Assembly: GCF_039360445.1 (NCBI RefSeq)
Contig: NZ_CP134981.1
Span: forward strand, 39,643-103,642
Direction of reading: 5' to 3'
From: Buchnera aphidicola (Periphyllus koelreuteriae)
GTDB lineage: Bacteria; Pseudomonadota; Gammaproteobacteria; Enterobacterales; Enterobacteriaceae
Length of the DNA stretch: 64,000 bases
Positions within the stretch are counted from its first letter, which is position 1, and every line of letters starts with the position of its first letter. Positions 10,273-19,737 of the stretch are shown piece by piece. Below the pieces are notes generated by a model. That model saw only the letters and a list, made by a program, of their open reading frames with translations, made no database searches and was not told where the DNA came from. The position numbers were made by a program, and so were the translations under genes.

Positions 10273-10896
10273 TTAAATATTTAAATATTTTATTAAATCT
10301 TTAATGCTAATGATAGTCATATTATGTATTTTTGAAAATTTAATAATATCTTTTTTATTAGACATAGATCCATCTTTATTTGTTAATTCAGATATAACAC
10401 TATATTTTTTGAAACCAGCTAATTTTAATATTTCTAAAGAAGATTCTGTATGTCCTTTTCTATATTTAATTCCACCTACATGTTCTCTTAATGGAAATAC
10501 GTGACCTGGTTTATTTAAATCATTATATTGAACATCAACAGAAATAGCTGTTTTTATAGTTTTTAATCTATCTTGTGCTGATACTCCTGTAGTAACTCCT
10601 TTAGCGGATTCAATACTTACAGTAAAATTAGTTTGATATTTACTTGTATTGTTTTTAACCATCATTGGAAGTTTTAATTGTTTTCTTTTTTTTTCTGTAA
10701 TACATAAACATATAATTCCACTAGTATATCGAATAGAAAGAGCCATTTGTTTGATTGTCATTGTTTCAGCAGGAAAAACTAAATCTCCTTCATTTTCTCT
10801 ATTTTTACTATCTGTTATAATTATTCCTTTTCCATTTTTCAAATCTATTATAGCTTTTTTTATTCTGTTATTATAATTAAAAATTTTTTTATTCAT
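10273..10896 (-). CDS. ribB: 3,4-dihydroxy-2-butanone 4-phosphate synthase
   Basis: RibB converts ribulose 5-phosphate to dihydroxybutanone phosphate and formate, the four-carbon branch of riboflavin synthesis. The acidic catalytic loop RENEGDLVFPAE (about residues 28-39), the VSAQDR segment and RKGHTESSLE are present. The 207 aa compare with 217 in E. coli. E. coli ribB is controlled by an FMN riboswitch; the spacer upstream of this gene (10897-11046) is almost pure A/T and shows none of its conserved G/C blocks. With ribE in the same window, riboflavin synthesis looks maintained. Confidence 0.95.
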   Translation of the reverse strand: MNKKIFNYNNRIKKAIIDLKNGKGIIITDSKNRENEGDLVFPAETMTIKQMALSIRYTSGIICLCITEKKRKQLKLPMMVKNNTSKYQTNFTVSIESAKGVTTGVSAQDRLKTIKTAISVDVQYNDLNKPGHVFPLREHVGGIKYRKGHTESSLEILKLAGFKKYSVISELTNKDGSMSNKKDIIKFSKIHNMTIISIKDLIKYLNI

Positions 10897-11046
10897 TTAA
10901 TTCTCTTATTTTTAAATAATATAAAAATATTTTTATATATTTTTTAATTAAAAATTTTAGCATATTTTTAATTCTTAGACTATATTATATTTAATATTTT
11001 TTAAATTTTTTTATTTAAGATAATAAAAATTTTAATAGGATATTTT

Positions 11047-12285
11047 ATGAAAATTTATTTAGTAGGAGGAGCTGTTCGAGATTTTTTATTAAAACTTCCA
11101 ATAAAAGATCGTGATTGGGTTGTAGTAGGATCTTCTCCTAAAAAATTAATTGATAAAGGTTTTAAACAAGTAGGAAAAGATTTTCCTGTTTTTTTACATC
11201 CTAAAACTTTTGAAGAATATGCATTAGCTCGAACTGAAAAAAAAGTTGGAACTGGTTATAAAGGTTTTCAAACAAATTATTCTAAAAAAATTACTTTAAA
11301 TGAAGATTTAATTCGACGTGATTTGACTATAAATTCTATTGCACAAGATAAATATGGAAATTTTATAGATCCTTATAATGGAATAAAAGATATTAAATTA
11401 CGAATTCTTCGTCATGTTTCTAAAGCTTTTCAAGAAGATCCTTTGAGAATTTTAAGAGTTGCTAGATTTTTATCTCAATTATCTCATTTAGGATTTAGAA
11501 TATCTAATAAAACTATTAAATTAATGAAAAATATTGTAAAAAATAAAGAAATGTCTTTTTTAACTAAAGATAGAATATGGAATGAAACAAAAAAAGCATT
11601 AATGTCATATTCTCCTCATATTTATTTTTATATTTTAAAAAAATGTAATGCTTTATCTTTTATTTTTCCAGAACTTAATTTTTTATATAATTTAAAAATA
11701 AAATATTTACCTTTAAAAAACAATAATTTAGAAAATCATTTTTTATTTTCTTTTTCTAATTTTTCAAAAAATAATTTAAATCTTGATTTAAGATTTTCTT
11801 TTATTTGTCAATTTCTTATTTATTATAAATATATTTATAAGATTGATAATAAATTTAATAATAATATTGATTATTCTAATTTAATTAAAAATATGTTAAT
11901 AAGATTAAATGTTCCAGTTTATATTAGAAAATTATCTATAATCATTTCAAATAATTATTTTTTTTTGCATAATATTTTTTTAAAATCATCGAAAGATATT
12001 GTTATTTTATTTGATAAAATTGATATTTGGAGAAATCCATATCGAATTATTCAATTAGGAATTTTAAGTAAATATTGTATATTTTTTTCAAAGTGTAAAT
12101 ATTCTTGTAGTAATTATAATATTAAAAATTTTCTTAAAATTATTTTTATTCTTTTAAATTCAATTTCTATTTCTTGGATTGTCAATACTTGTGGTTTAAA
12201 AGGTTATAATATAAAAAAAGAATTAATTAGATTAAGAGTGTTATTATTAGATATTTATAGATTAAAAATTTATTTAATTAAATAA
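11047..12285 (+). CDS. cca: CCA-adding tRNA nucleotidyltransferase
   Basis: Cca adds or repairs the 3' CCA of tRNAs without a nucleic-acid template. The N-terminal catalytic head is intact: GGAVRDFLL, the metal-binding DRDW at residues about 21-24, RRDLTINSIA, and EDPLRILRVARF. The length equals E. coli Cca (412 aa). The C-terminal HD phosphohydrolase domain, with its CHDLGK-type motif, is not recognisable; the corresponding stretch reads FICQFLIYY and is unstructured A/T-driven sequence. So nucleotidyltransferase activity is probable and phosphatase activity unlikely. The tRNA-Lys in this window has no encoded CCA and would need this enzyme. Confidence 0.94.
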   Translation: MKIYLVGGAVRDFLLKLPIKDRDWVVVGSSPKKLIDKGFKQVGKDFPVFLHPKTFEEYALARTEKKVGTGYKGFQTNYSKKITLNEDLIRRDLTINSIAQDKYGNFIDPYNGIKDIKLRILRHVSKAFQEDPLRILRVARFLSQLSHLGFRISNKTIKLMKNIVKNKEMSFLTKDRIWNETKKALMSYSPHIYFYILKKCNALSFIFPELNFLYNLKIKYLPLKNNNLENHFLFSFSNFSKNNLNLDLRFSFICQFLIYYKYIYKIDNKFNNNIDYSNLIKNMLIRLNVPVYIRKLSIIISNNYFFLHNIFLKSSKDIVILFDKIDIWRNPYRIIQLGILSKYCIFFSKCKYSCSNYNIKNFLKIIFILLNSISISWIVNTCGLKGYNIKKELIRLRVLLLDIYRLKIYLIK

Positions 12286-12360
12286 AATTTTTATATATTT
12301 TAAATATAAATATTATTTAAAATAATCAATTTTTTTAAAATAATTTTTTAAAATACTTTT

Positions 12361-12382
12361 AAACGGCGTTTAAACGCCGTTT
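12361..12382. terminator. Perfect palindrome terminator between cca and crr
   Basis: A 22-base perfect palindrome with arms AAACGGCGTTT / AAACGCCGTTT lies between the convergent cca and crr. Its G/C-rich core is a striking exception in the local sequence, and A and T runs at the edges suit termination in both directions. Confidence 0.8.
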
Positions 12383-12395
12383 TAAATAATATTCT

Positions 12396-12905
12396 CTAAT
12401 TTTTATTAACATACATAATTATACTTTTTCCGGCAGTAATTAAACCTGTTTTTTTTTCAATTATTTTAAATTGATCTATATTAGATATTACAACAGGTGT
12501 AATAATTGATTTTGCTATTTTTTTTAATAATTTCAAATTAATTTTTATTATCAAATCTCCTTTTTTTACTTTTTCTCCTTCTTTTACGTAAGATTTAATA
12601 AATCCATTTCCATTTAATTTAACTGTATCAATTCCAAAATGAACAAACATTTGAATTCCTTCAGGAGATTCAATTGAAAAAGCATGTAATGTTTTGAATA
12701 TTTTTCCTATTACTCCATCAATGGGAGATACTATATTATTACCAGTAGGTTTAATAGCAATTCCGTCTCCTACAATTTTTTTTGAAAAAACTACATCTGG
12801 TACGTCTTTTATTGAAATTATTTTACCAGATATAGGGGATATAATTTCTATTTTTTTCTTTAAATTGTCATCCTTTTTTGAGAAAAAATTTGAAATAAAA
12901 CTCAT
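12396..12905 (-). CDS. crr: PTS glucose-specific EIIA component
   Basis: EIIA-Glc accepts phosphate from HPr and passes it to the membrane EIIBC permeases. Both active-site histidines are present: H74 (TLHAFSI) and the phosphorylated H89 ([14 protein letters not shown]). The 169 aa equal the E. coli length. It is the last gene of ptsH-ptsI-crr, 21 bases after ptsI. Adenylate cyclase control, known in E. coli, cannot be judged from here. Confidence 0.96.
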   Translation of the reverse strand: MSFISNFFSKKDDNLKKKIEIISPISGKIISIKDVPDVVFSKKIVGDGIAIKPTGNNIVSPIDGVIGKIFKTLHAFSIESPEGIQMFVHFGIDTVKLNGNGFIKSYVKEGEKVKKGDLIIKINLKLLKKIAKSIITPVVISNIDQFKIIEKKTGLITAGKSIIMYVNKN

Positions 12906-12926
12906 TATGTTCTCCTACATTTTTAT

Positions 12927-14654
12927 TTATAATAAATTTTCTTTTTTATTAAATTTTTTTATTAATTGTTTTACTTCTTTTACAGTTGATTTTTTTAAAA
13001 CATTTTTTGCTAATTTTTTTGCTTTTATAAAACTTATTTTTCTAATTATATTTTTAATTGTTGGAATGGATATTGAACTCATACTTAATTCATCTATTCC
13101 CATTCCAATTAATAAAGAAATATATTTTTTATTACTTGCTAATTCTCCACATATTCCAGTCCATTTTTTTTCTTTATGAGATGAATTAATTACTTTTTTT
13201 ATTAAATATAATATAGACGGACTCATTGTTTGATATAATTTAGAAATAAAATCATTTCCTCTATCTACAGCAAGTGTATATTGAGTTAAATCATTTGTTC
13301 CTATACTAAAAAAATCAACTTCTTTAGCTAAATATTTTGAAATAATAGCTGATGCAGGAGTTTCAATCATGACTCCTAATTCTATTTTTTCATCAAAATT
13401 TATTTTTTTTTTTCTTAATTTATTTTTAATTTTTTCAATTTCTTGTTTTAAATATTGAATTTCTTCTATTGAAATAATCATTGGAAACATAATTTTAAAT
13501 TTTCCAAAAGCAGATGCTCGGAGAATTGCTTTTAATTGATCATATAATATATTTTTATTATCAATAGATACTCGAATTGCTCTCCATCCGAGAAATGGAT
13601 TCTCTTCTTTTGGAAAATTTATATAAGAGAGATTTTTATCTCCTCCTATATCCATAGTTCGAATAATTATATTTTTACCAATCATTTTTTTAGCTACAGA
13701 TTTATATGCTTGAAATTGTTCTTCTTCAGAAGGTAGATTATTTCTTCCCATAAATAAAAATTCTGTTCTATATAATCCAATAAATTCTGATCCATATTTT
13801 TTTGATTTTATTGCATCTTCATAGTTTCCTATGTTAGATCCTATTTTTATTATTCTTCCATCTTTTGTTATTGCAGAAAGATTTTTTAAAGATATTAATT
13901 TTTTTTGTTGTTTACAATATATTTTTTTTTTATTTTCAAATTTTTTAATTTTGTTTATATTAGGATTAACAATAATTTTATTATGTATACTATCTAAAAT
14001 TAAAAAATCTCCATTTTTTATTTTTTTTGTAATATTCCCAATTCCAACAATAGCAGGTATTTCTAAAGATTTAGCCATAATTGAAGTATGAGAAGTTTTT
14101 CCTCCTAAATTAGTTGCAAAACCAATAATTTTTTTTAAATTTATTTGAGCAGTTTGAGATGGAGTTAAGTCATTAGTTATTAATATAATTTTTTTTTTTA
14201 TATTATTAAGATCAATTATTTTAATATTTAATATATTTTTTAATAATCTATTACCAATATCTCGTATATCAATTGATCTATTTTTTAAATATTCATCTTT
14301 AATTTCTTCTAACGAATTTATTTGTTCTTGTATTATTTTTTCTACAGCGTATTCAGCTCGAATTAATTTATTTTTTATTAAATTAATAATTTCTTTTTCT
14401 AGCTCTTCATCTGTTAATAAAAGTATGTGCCCTTCGAATATAGATGCTTTTTTTTTTCCAAATTTTTTTTTTGCTTGAATTTTAATTTCTTTAATTTGGT
14501 TTTTTGATTTTTTTCTAGCCTTTAAAAATTTTTTAATTTCTTTCTTTACATTTTGACTAGATATTTTGTTTTTATTAATTTTTATTTTTTTTTCTTTGAA
14601 AAGAAGAGCTTTTCCAAAAACAATGCCTGGCGATACTGAAATTCCTGAAATCAT
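12927..14654 (-). CDS. ptsI: PTS enzyme I (phosphoenolpyruvate-protein phosphotransferase)
   Basis: Enzyme I takes phosphate from phosphoenolpyruvate and gives it to HPr, starting the PTS cascade. The phosphohistidine H189 lies in GGKTSHTSIMA, at the E. coli position. The PEP-binding barrel shows GLYRTEFLFMGR, DIGGDK and TNDLTQYTLAVDR, and the active-site cysteine is in GICGELAS. The 575 aa equal the E. coli length. It sits between ptsH and crr, 82 bases after ptsH. Confidence 0.97.
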   Translation of the reverse strand: MISGISVSPGIVFGKALLFKEKKIKINKNKISSQNVKKEIKKFLKARKKSKNQIKEIKIQAKKKFGKKKASIFEGHILLLTDEELEKEIINLIKNKLIRAEYAVEKIIQEQINSLEEIKDEYLKNRSIDIRDIGNRLLKNILNIKIIDLNNIKKKIILITNDLTPSQTAQINLKKIIGFATNLGGKTSHTSIMAKSLEIPAIVGIGNITKKIKNGDFLILDSIHNKIIVNPNINKIKKFENKKKIYCKQQKKLISLKNLSAITKDGRIIKIGSNIGNYEDAIKSKKYGSEFIGLYRTEFLFMGRNNLPSEEEQFQAYKSVAKKMIGKNIIIRTMDIGGDKNLSYINFPKEENPFLGWRAIRVSIDNKNILYDQLKAILRASAFGKFKIMFPMIISIEEIQYLKQEIEKIKNKLRKKKINFDEKIELGVMIETPASAIISKYLAKEVDFFSIGTNDLTQYTLAVDRGNDFISKLYQTMSPSILYLIKKVINSSHKEKKWTGICGELASNKKYISLLIGMGIDELSMSSISIPTIKNIIRKISFIKAKKLAKNVLKKSTVKEVKQLIKKFNKKENLL

Positions 14655-14736
14655 GACATTACCTTTGAATATAATAATTTATATAGTAATTAATACAAAA
14701 TACATGTTATTAAATTTTAATTATTTTTTAAAATTT

Positions 14737-14994
14737 TTATATCAATTTTTTAATAAAAATGGATATTTCGTTCATTGCTTTTTGTTCATCTATACCATTT
14801 ATAGATAAAATTATATTACTACCTTGAGTTAACCCTAAAGTTTGAAGTTTAAATAAACTTTTTGCATTTGCTTCTTTTCCATTAGATATAATAGTTATAT
14901 CAGAATTATATTTTTTAGCTTCTTTAACAAGTTGAGCAGCTGGTCTAGTATGTAATCCATTTTTTGATTTTATTTTTATTTTTTTTTGAAGCAT
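14737..14994 (-). CDS. ptsH: PTS phosphocarrier protein HPr
   Basis: HPr relays phosphate from enzyme I to EIIA proteins. H15 in [13 protein letters not shown] is the phosphorylation site, and S46 in [14 protein letters not shown] is the conserved second site. The 85 aa equal the E. coli length. It is the first gene of ptsHI-crr, with TTAAGGAT-type sequence before the ATG. In E. coli cysK lies immediately upstream; here the upstream stretch has no gene up to ligA. Confidence 0.97.
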   Translation of the reverse strand: MLQKKIKIKSKNGLHTRPAAQLVKEAKKYNSDITIISNGKEANAKSLFKLQTLGLTQGSNIILSINGIDEQKAMNEISIFIKKLI

Positions 14995-15345
14995 TATAAT
15001 ATTTATCCTTAATTAAAAATTTTTTATTTTGTTTTTTTTTTTTTAAAAAATTTTTTAAATTATATAATTTTTTTAAAATATAAAAATTTATTTATTTTAT
15101 TGAAGTAAATTATTTTTATATTAACATTAATATTTATACTCTTACAAAAAAAAAATAATAAAATTTTTTATATTTTTATAAAAATATTTAATTATAAATT
15201 TTTATTTATAATTATTAATAATTATAAAATTTTTTTTTTTAACTTAAGTTTTTTTAAAAAAATAACAAAAATTAAAACATTAAAATTTGTTATATTAAAA
15301 ATGTTATATAATAAATATTATTTTAAAATAAATTTATTTATTTAT
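14995..15345. other. Gene-free divergent spacer between ptsH and ligA
   Basis: About 350 bases of almost pure A/T with no coding potential on either strand. It must hold the divergent promoters of ptsHI-crr and ligA, but base composition makes any -10 match meaningless. In E. coli zipA and cysK lie between ligA and ptsH; no remnant of either is visible. Confidence 0.6.
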
Positions 15346-17355
15346 ATGTGTAAAATTAAAAAAAAAATTAAAGATCTTCAAAATATTATAATTTATTATA
15401 ATTATTTATATTTTATTTTAGGAAAACCTATTATTTCTGATGATAGATATGATTATTTATTTAATAAATTAAAATTTCTTGAAAATAAATATTTAAAAAA
15501 AATTAATATAAATTCTCCAACTCAATTAGTTGGTTCTCGAATATTTCAAAAATCTATTTTAAAAAAACATTTAACTCCAATGCTTTCATTGAATAATGTT
15601 TTTAATAAAATTGATTTTATTAAGTTTTATTCAAAAATTATAAAATATAAAAATAATAATAAAAATATAAATTTTTTTTGTGAATTAAAATTTGATGGAA
15701 TTGCAGTAAATTTAATTTATGAATATGGTGTTTTAAAAAAAGCTTTTACTCGAGGAGATGGATTGATAGGAGAAGATGTAACAAAAAATATATTTTTTGT
15801 TCAAGATGTTCCTTATTGTTTAAAAGGAAAACATTTTCCTAAAATTATGGAAATTCGAGGTGAGGTATTAATGTCAAAAAAAGATTTTTTTAAATTAAAT
15901 AAAAAATATTTAAAATTTAATAATAATGTTCAATTTTCTAGTGCAAGAAATTTAGCTTCTGGTACATTACGAAAAAAAAAAATAAATAAATTAATTAAAA
16001 GAAAATTATTTTTTATATGTCATGGATTTGAGTTATTTAATTATTTTAAAAATCTTGATAGTTATTATAAAATTCTTATGAAAATTAAGAATTGGGGTTT
16101 TAATGTTAATAAAAATTTTATTTTTTCTAACTCTTTAAATAATATTATAAATTTTTATCTAAATATAAAAAACAAACGATCAAAATTAAAATTTGATATT
16201 GATGGAATTGTTATTAAAGTAGATTCTTTAAAATTAAGAAAAAAAATTGGTTATGTTTCTAAATATCCAAAATGGGCTATTGCTTTTAAATTTCCAAGTA
16301 AACAAAAAACAACAAAATTGTTAAATGTATCTTTTCATGTAGGAAGAACTGGAATTATTACTCCTGTTGCTCATTTTAAATCTGTAATTATATCTGGAGC
16401 AGTTATTAAAAAAGCTTCTATTTATAATAATAATGAATTAAAAAAATTAAATTTATATGTTGGAGATAAATTATTTATTTCAAGAGCAGGAGATGTTATT
16501 CCAAAAATAATAGGAAAAAAAAATAAACAAAATTATAATATTTTAAATAAAATAAAATTTCCTAAAAAATGCCCATCTTGTTCTTATTATTTAAAAATTT
16601 CAAAAGACAAAATAAATTATTATTGTACTAATAGTTTATTATGTATAGATCAAATAACTAAACGTTTAATACATTTTTTTTCAAAAACTTCTTTTAAAAT
16701 TAAAGATCTTGGTCCTCAAGTTATTTCTCAATTGGTTAAAAAAAAAAATTTTAGAAATCCAATAGATTTTTTTAAATTAAATTTAGAAATTTTGAATAGT
16801 TTACATAATGTTGGAAAAAAAACTTCAAAAAATATTTTAAATTCTTTGAATAAATTTCATACAATTAGTTTAGATAAATTTATCTATTCTTTTGGAATTA
16901 AAGGAGTAGGTCAAGTTTCTTCTATGAATTTATCAAAATATTTTTCTTCTATTAATAATTTAATTAATTCTACAAAACAAGATTTTTTAAAAGTTCCAGG
17001 AATTGGAAAATTAATTGCAAAAAATTTATATATTTTTTTTTCTAAAAAAAAAAACAAACAAATTATTTATAATTTAATTAATAAATTTAAAATTAATATT
17101 TTAAAAAATAAAAAAAAATATTTAAATTCTATTTTTTTAAATAAAAATATATTAATTACTGGTGAATTAAAAAATTTTTCTCGAACAGAAATAAAAAACA
17201 AATTAGAAAAATTGGGATCCAATGTTAAAAATAGTTTTTCGAAAAATATAGATTTAGTAATTAAAGGAAAAAATCCTGGTATAAAATTAATTAAATCTAT
17301 ACAAAATAATATTAAAATAATAGATGAAAATTATCTTTTAAAAAAATTAAAATAA
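15346..17355 (+). CDS. ligA: NAD-dependent DNA ligase
   Basis: LigA seals nicks during replication and repair using NAD. The adenylation lysine is in CELKFDGIAV, and an EIRGEVLM motif follows. A four-cysteine zinc finger (CPSC ... C ... C), helix-hairpin-helix repeats (VGKKTSKNIL, VPGIGKLIAKNL) and a C-terminal BRCT domain come after it in the usual order. An ATG at 15301 would add 15 residues, but ATG 15346 puts the adenylated lysine at 115, exactly as in E. coli, and gives 669 aa versus 671. No clear Shine-Dalgarno precedes either start. zipA, its E. coli neighbour, is absent. Confidence 0.94.
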   Translation: MCKIKKKIKDLQNIIIYYNYLYFILGKPIISDDRYDYLFNKLKFLENKYLKKININSPTQLVGSRIFQKSILKKHLTPMLSLNNVFNKIDFIKFYSKIIKYKNNNKNINFFCELKFDGIAVNLIYEYGVLKKAFTRGDGLIGEDVTKNIFFVQDVPYCLKGKHFPKIMEIRGEVLMSKKDFFKLNKKYLKFNNNVQFSSARNLASGTLRKKKINKLIKRKLFFICHGFELFNYFKNLDSYYKILMKIKNWGFNVNKNFIFSNSLNNIINFYLNIKNKRSKLKFDIDGIVIKVDSLKLRKKIGYVSKYPKWAIAFKFPSKQKTTKLLNVSFHVGRTGIITPVAHFKSVIISGAVIKKASIYNNNELKKLNLYVGDKLFISRAGDVIPKIIGKKNKQNYNILNKIKFPKKCPSCSYYLKISKDKINYYCTNSLLCIDQITKRLIHFFSKTSFKIKDLGPQVISQLVKKKNFRNPIDFFKLNLEILNSLHNVGKKTSKNILNSLNKFHTISLDKFIYSFGIKGVGQVSSMNLSKYFSSINNLINSTKQDFLKVPGIGKLIAKNLYIFFSKKKNKQIIYNLINKFKINILKNKKKYLNSIFLNKNILITGELKNFSRTEIKNKLEKLGSNVKNSFSKNIDLVIKGKNPGIKLIKSIQNNIKIIDENYLLKKLK

Positions 17356-17378
17356 TTTAAAATAAAAATTTATATTTT

Positions 17379-17451
17379 TGGGTCGTGCAGGATTTGAACC
17401 TGCGACCAATTGATTAAAAGTCAACTGCTCTACCAACTGAGCTAACGACCC
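17379..17451 (-). tRNA. lysT: tRNA-Lys(UUU)
   Basis: A complete cloverleaf on the minus strand: acceptor GGGTCGT pairs with ACGACCC, D-arm AGCTCAGTTGGTAGAGC, anticodon loop CTTTTAA with anticodon UUU, T-arm GGTTCAAATCC. The discriminator is A, and the following bases are A/T, so CCA is not encoded and must be added by Cca. It is downstream of tRNA-Val in the same direction, as in the E. coli val-lys cluster near gltX. The particular gene letter is uncertain. Confidence 0.96.
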
Positions 17452-17487
17452 TATTTTTTATTTAAAAAAAATTTATAAAAATATTTT

Positions 17488-17563
17488 TGGTGGGTAATGA
17501 CGGATTCGAACCGCCGACATCCTCCGTGTAAGAGAGGCGCTCTACCAACTGAGCTAATCACCC
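17488..17563 (-). tRNA. valU: tRNA-Val(UAC)
   Basis: A complete 76-base tRNA on the minus strand: acceptor GGGTGAT/ATTACCC with one G-T wobble, D-arm AGCTCAGTTGGTAGAGC, anticodon loop CTTACAC with anticodon UAC, T-arm GGTTCGAATCC, and an encoded 3' CCA. Upstream, TATAAA at 17571-17576 (minus) is a plausible -10. It probably forms one transcript with tRNA-Lys. With a modified U34 it could read all four valine codons, which matters given the decayed tRNA-Val(GAC) at 47.9 kb. The gene letter is by analogy. Confidence 0.96.
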
Positions 17564-17726
17564 ATTTAATTTTATATAAAAAAACAAATATTTTTTAAAA
17601 ATATTAAATATTATAAATTTTAAATATTATTTTTTTTAAATTATTTATTTTAATTTTAAAAATTTTTATTTTATTATATAATATTTTTATTAAAAAATAC
17701 AATAAATTTTAAAAAAAAGAGAAATT

Positions 17727-19139
17727 ATGTTAGTAAAAACTAGATTTGCTCCAAGTCCAACAGGAGAATTACATTTTGGTAATATTAGAACAGCATTATA
17801 TTCTTGGTTATATGCAAGAAAAAATAATGGAGTTTTTTTATTAAGAATCGAAGATACAGATTTAATTCGATCAAAATCTATTTTTTCAAAGAAAATTATG
17901 AAAACATTAAAATGGTTAAAACTAGATTGGGATGAAGGTCCTTATTTTCAAAGTCAAAGAATAAATCATTATAAAAACATTATTTTAGAAATGTTAAAAA
18001 AAAAAATTGCATATAAATGTTATTGTGGACATGAAAAATTAAATCTAATAAAAAAAAATAAAATATTAAAAGGTGAAAAACCAAGATATGATGGAACTTG
18101 TCGGAATTTAAATAAAGACTTTAATAGTTTAAATAAATATGTTGTAAGATTTAAAAATCCATCATATGGAAAAGTATCTTTTGTTGATTTAGTTCGTGGA
18201 AAAATTGTTTTTAATAATAATGAATTAGATGATTTAATTATTCAAAGAGAGAATGGAATTCCAACATATAATTTTTGTGTTGTGATAGATGATATGGAAT
18301 CGAAAATTACACATATTATAAGAGGAGAAGATCATATTAATAATACACCTCGTCAAATTAATATTTTGAATTCTTTAGGATCTAAATTACCATCTTATGC
18401 TCATTTATCTATGATTGTAGATAGTCATAGAAAAACTTTATCTAAACGAAATAATTCTGTTAATGTATTAGAATATAAAAAACTTGGATTTTTTCCAGAA
18501 TCTATTTTAAATTATATTGTTCGTTTAGGTTGGTCTCATAAAAATAAAGAAATTTTTAATATATCAGAAATGATTAAATTATTTAATTTTAATTCTATTA
18601 CTAAATCTCCGAGTATTTTTGATAAAAAAAAACTTTTAAGATTAAATAAATATTATCTAAATATAAATAGTTTAAAAAAAAATAAAAAAATTTTGATATC
18701 TTTATTTAAAAAAAATAATATTGATTTTAAAAAAGGACCTGAATTAAAAAAAATAATAAAAACTTTTTCTCCACATTGTTCAACTATTTTTGAATTATTT
18801 AATTCTATTTTATTTTTTTTTAAAAATAATAAAATAAAATTTAATAAAAAATATGTTAAAACTTATTTAAATAAGAAGAGTATTTATATATTAAAAAAAT
18901 TATATATAATATTAATTAATTTAAAAACTTGGAATTCAAAAGATATTTTAAAATCAATAAAAAATTTATCTATATCTTTATGCATTAAATTAAGAGAGAT
19001 TATTCTTCCAGTTAGAATTGCTTTATTAGGGACTATTCATTCTTTAAGTATTAATAAAATTTTATTTTTTATGGGAAAAAAAAAATCTTTATTAAAATTA
19101 AAAAAATTTTTAAAATATATTATAAAAATTTTTATTTAA
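17727..19139 (+). CDS. gltX: Glutamyl-tRNA synthetase
   Basis: GltX charges tRNA-Glu. It is a class I synthetase, with the HIGH-type motif PSPTGELHFGN at residues 8-18 and the KMSKS-type KTLSKRNN around residue 236. The RGEDHINNTPRQ segment is conserved. The 470 aa match E. coli (471). The C-terminal anticodon-binding half is strongly lysine-enriched. It is divergent from the tRNA-Val/tRNA-Lys pair, as in E. coli, and convergent with fliE. Confidence 0.96.
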   Translation: MLVKTRFAPSPTGELHFGNIRTALYSWLYARKNNGVFLLRIEDTDLIRSKSIFSKKIMKTLKWLKLDWDEGPYFQSQRINHYKNIILEMLKKKIAYKCYCGHEKLNLIKKNKILKGEKPRYDGTCRNLNKDFNSLNKYVVRFKNPSYGKVSFVDLVRGKIVFNNNELDDLIIQRENGIPTYNFCVVIDDMESKITHIIRGEDHINNTPRQINILNSLGSKLPSYAHLSMIVDSHRKTLSKRNNSVNVLEYKKLGFFPESILNYIVRLGWSHKNKEIFNISEMIKLFNFNSITKSPSIFDKKKLLRLNKYYLNINSLKKNKKILISLFKKNNIDFKKGPELKKIIKTFSPHCSTIFELFNSILFFFKNNKIKFNKKYVKTYLNKKSIYILKKLYIILINLKTWNSKDILKSIKNLSISLCIKLREIILPVRIALLGTIHSLSINKILFFMGKKKSLLKLKKFLKYIIKIFI

Positions 19140-19258
19140 TTTCATTTTAAAGATAAAAAAATTTATTTTTTTTTTAAAATATATAAAAAATTTTTTGTAA
19201 ATTAATTCAATTTATTATAAAATAATTTTTAAAATTAAAAAAATATAAATTTATTTTT

Positions 19259-19567
19259 TTATATTTGTATATTCATTATTTCATGATAAATAGAAAGCAT
19301 TTGATTTCTGATTTCAATCATTAATTCTAAGGAAATTTTAGAATTTTTAATATTTACTAAATATTCATTAATAAAATTTTTAGAATAATTCAGATGTGAT
19401 GTTTTTTTATAATTTATTGAATTATTTGTTATATAATTTATTTTTTTTAATGAATTTTTAATACATTTAGAAAATTCATTATTATAAATATTTTTACTTT
19501 TGTTTAAGTTTAATACGTTATAAATGTTTTTCATATGAGATAAATAATCATATTTATTTATAATCAT
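19259..19567 (-). CDS. fliE: Flagellar rod-adapter protein FliE
   Basis: FliE joins the MS ring to the rod in the flagellar basal body. The first two-thirds of the 102 aa are asparagine/lysine-rich and weakly conserved, but the C-terminus (SKISLELMIEIRNQMLSIYHEIM) follows the E. coli pattern of a helix ending in VRNKLVAAYQEVMSMQV. The position, divergent from fliF, is standard in enterobacteria. The N-terminus is poorly constrained. Confidence 0.85.
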   Translation of the reverse strand: MIINKYDYLSHMKNIYNVLNLNKSKNIYNNEFSKCIKNSLKKINYITNNSINYKKTSHLNYSKNFINEYLVNIKNSKISLELMIEIRNQMLSIYHEIMNIQI

Positions 19568-19737
19568 TTTTTATTCCTATTTTAAAAGATTTTATATTTT
19601 TAAATAATTTTATATTATCATAATTTTAATTATTCAAATAAAAATTTTTTAATTTGATTTTAATAAAAAATTTATATAAATATTTAATTATAAAAATATT
19701 ATTTTTTTAAATATATATCTTAGGTTATTAAAAAATT

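Noticed and set aside
10304-10876. Two plus-strand open frames opposite ribB (10304-10504, 10649-10876)
   Set aside because: Both are reverse-strand shadows of RibB with no recognisable family.
10897-11046. FMN riboswitch upstream of ribB, as in E. coli
   Set aside because: The spacer has nearly no G or C and none of the conserved RFN blocks.
12694-13179. 161-codon open frame on the plus strand over crr and ptsI
   Set aside because: It is the complement of two strongly conserved genes; its hydrophobic sequence is the expected antisense reading of lysine-rich protein, and no ribosome-binding site or homology is seen.
13831-14091. Plus-strand open frame opposite ptsI
   Set aside because: Antisense of a conserved gene; phenylalanine/isoleucine-rich translation is a composition artefact.
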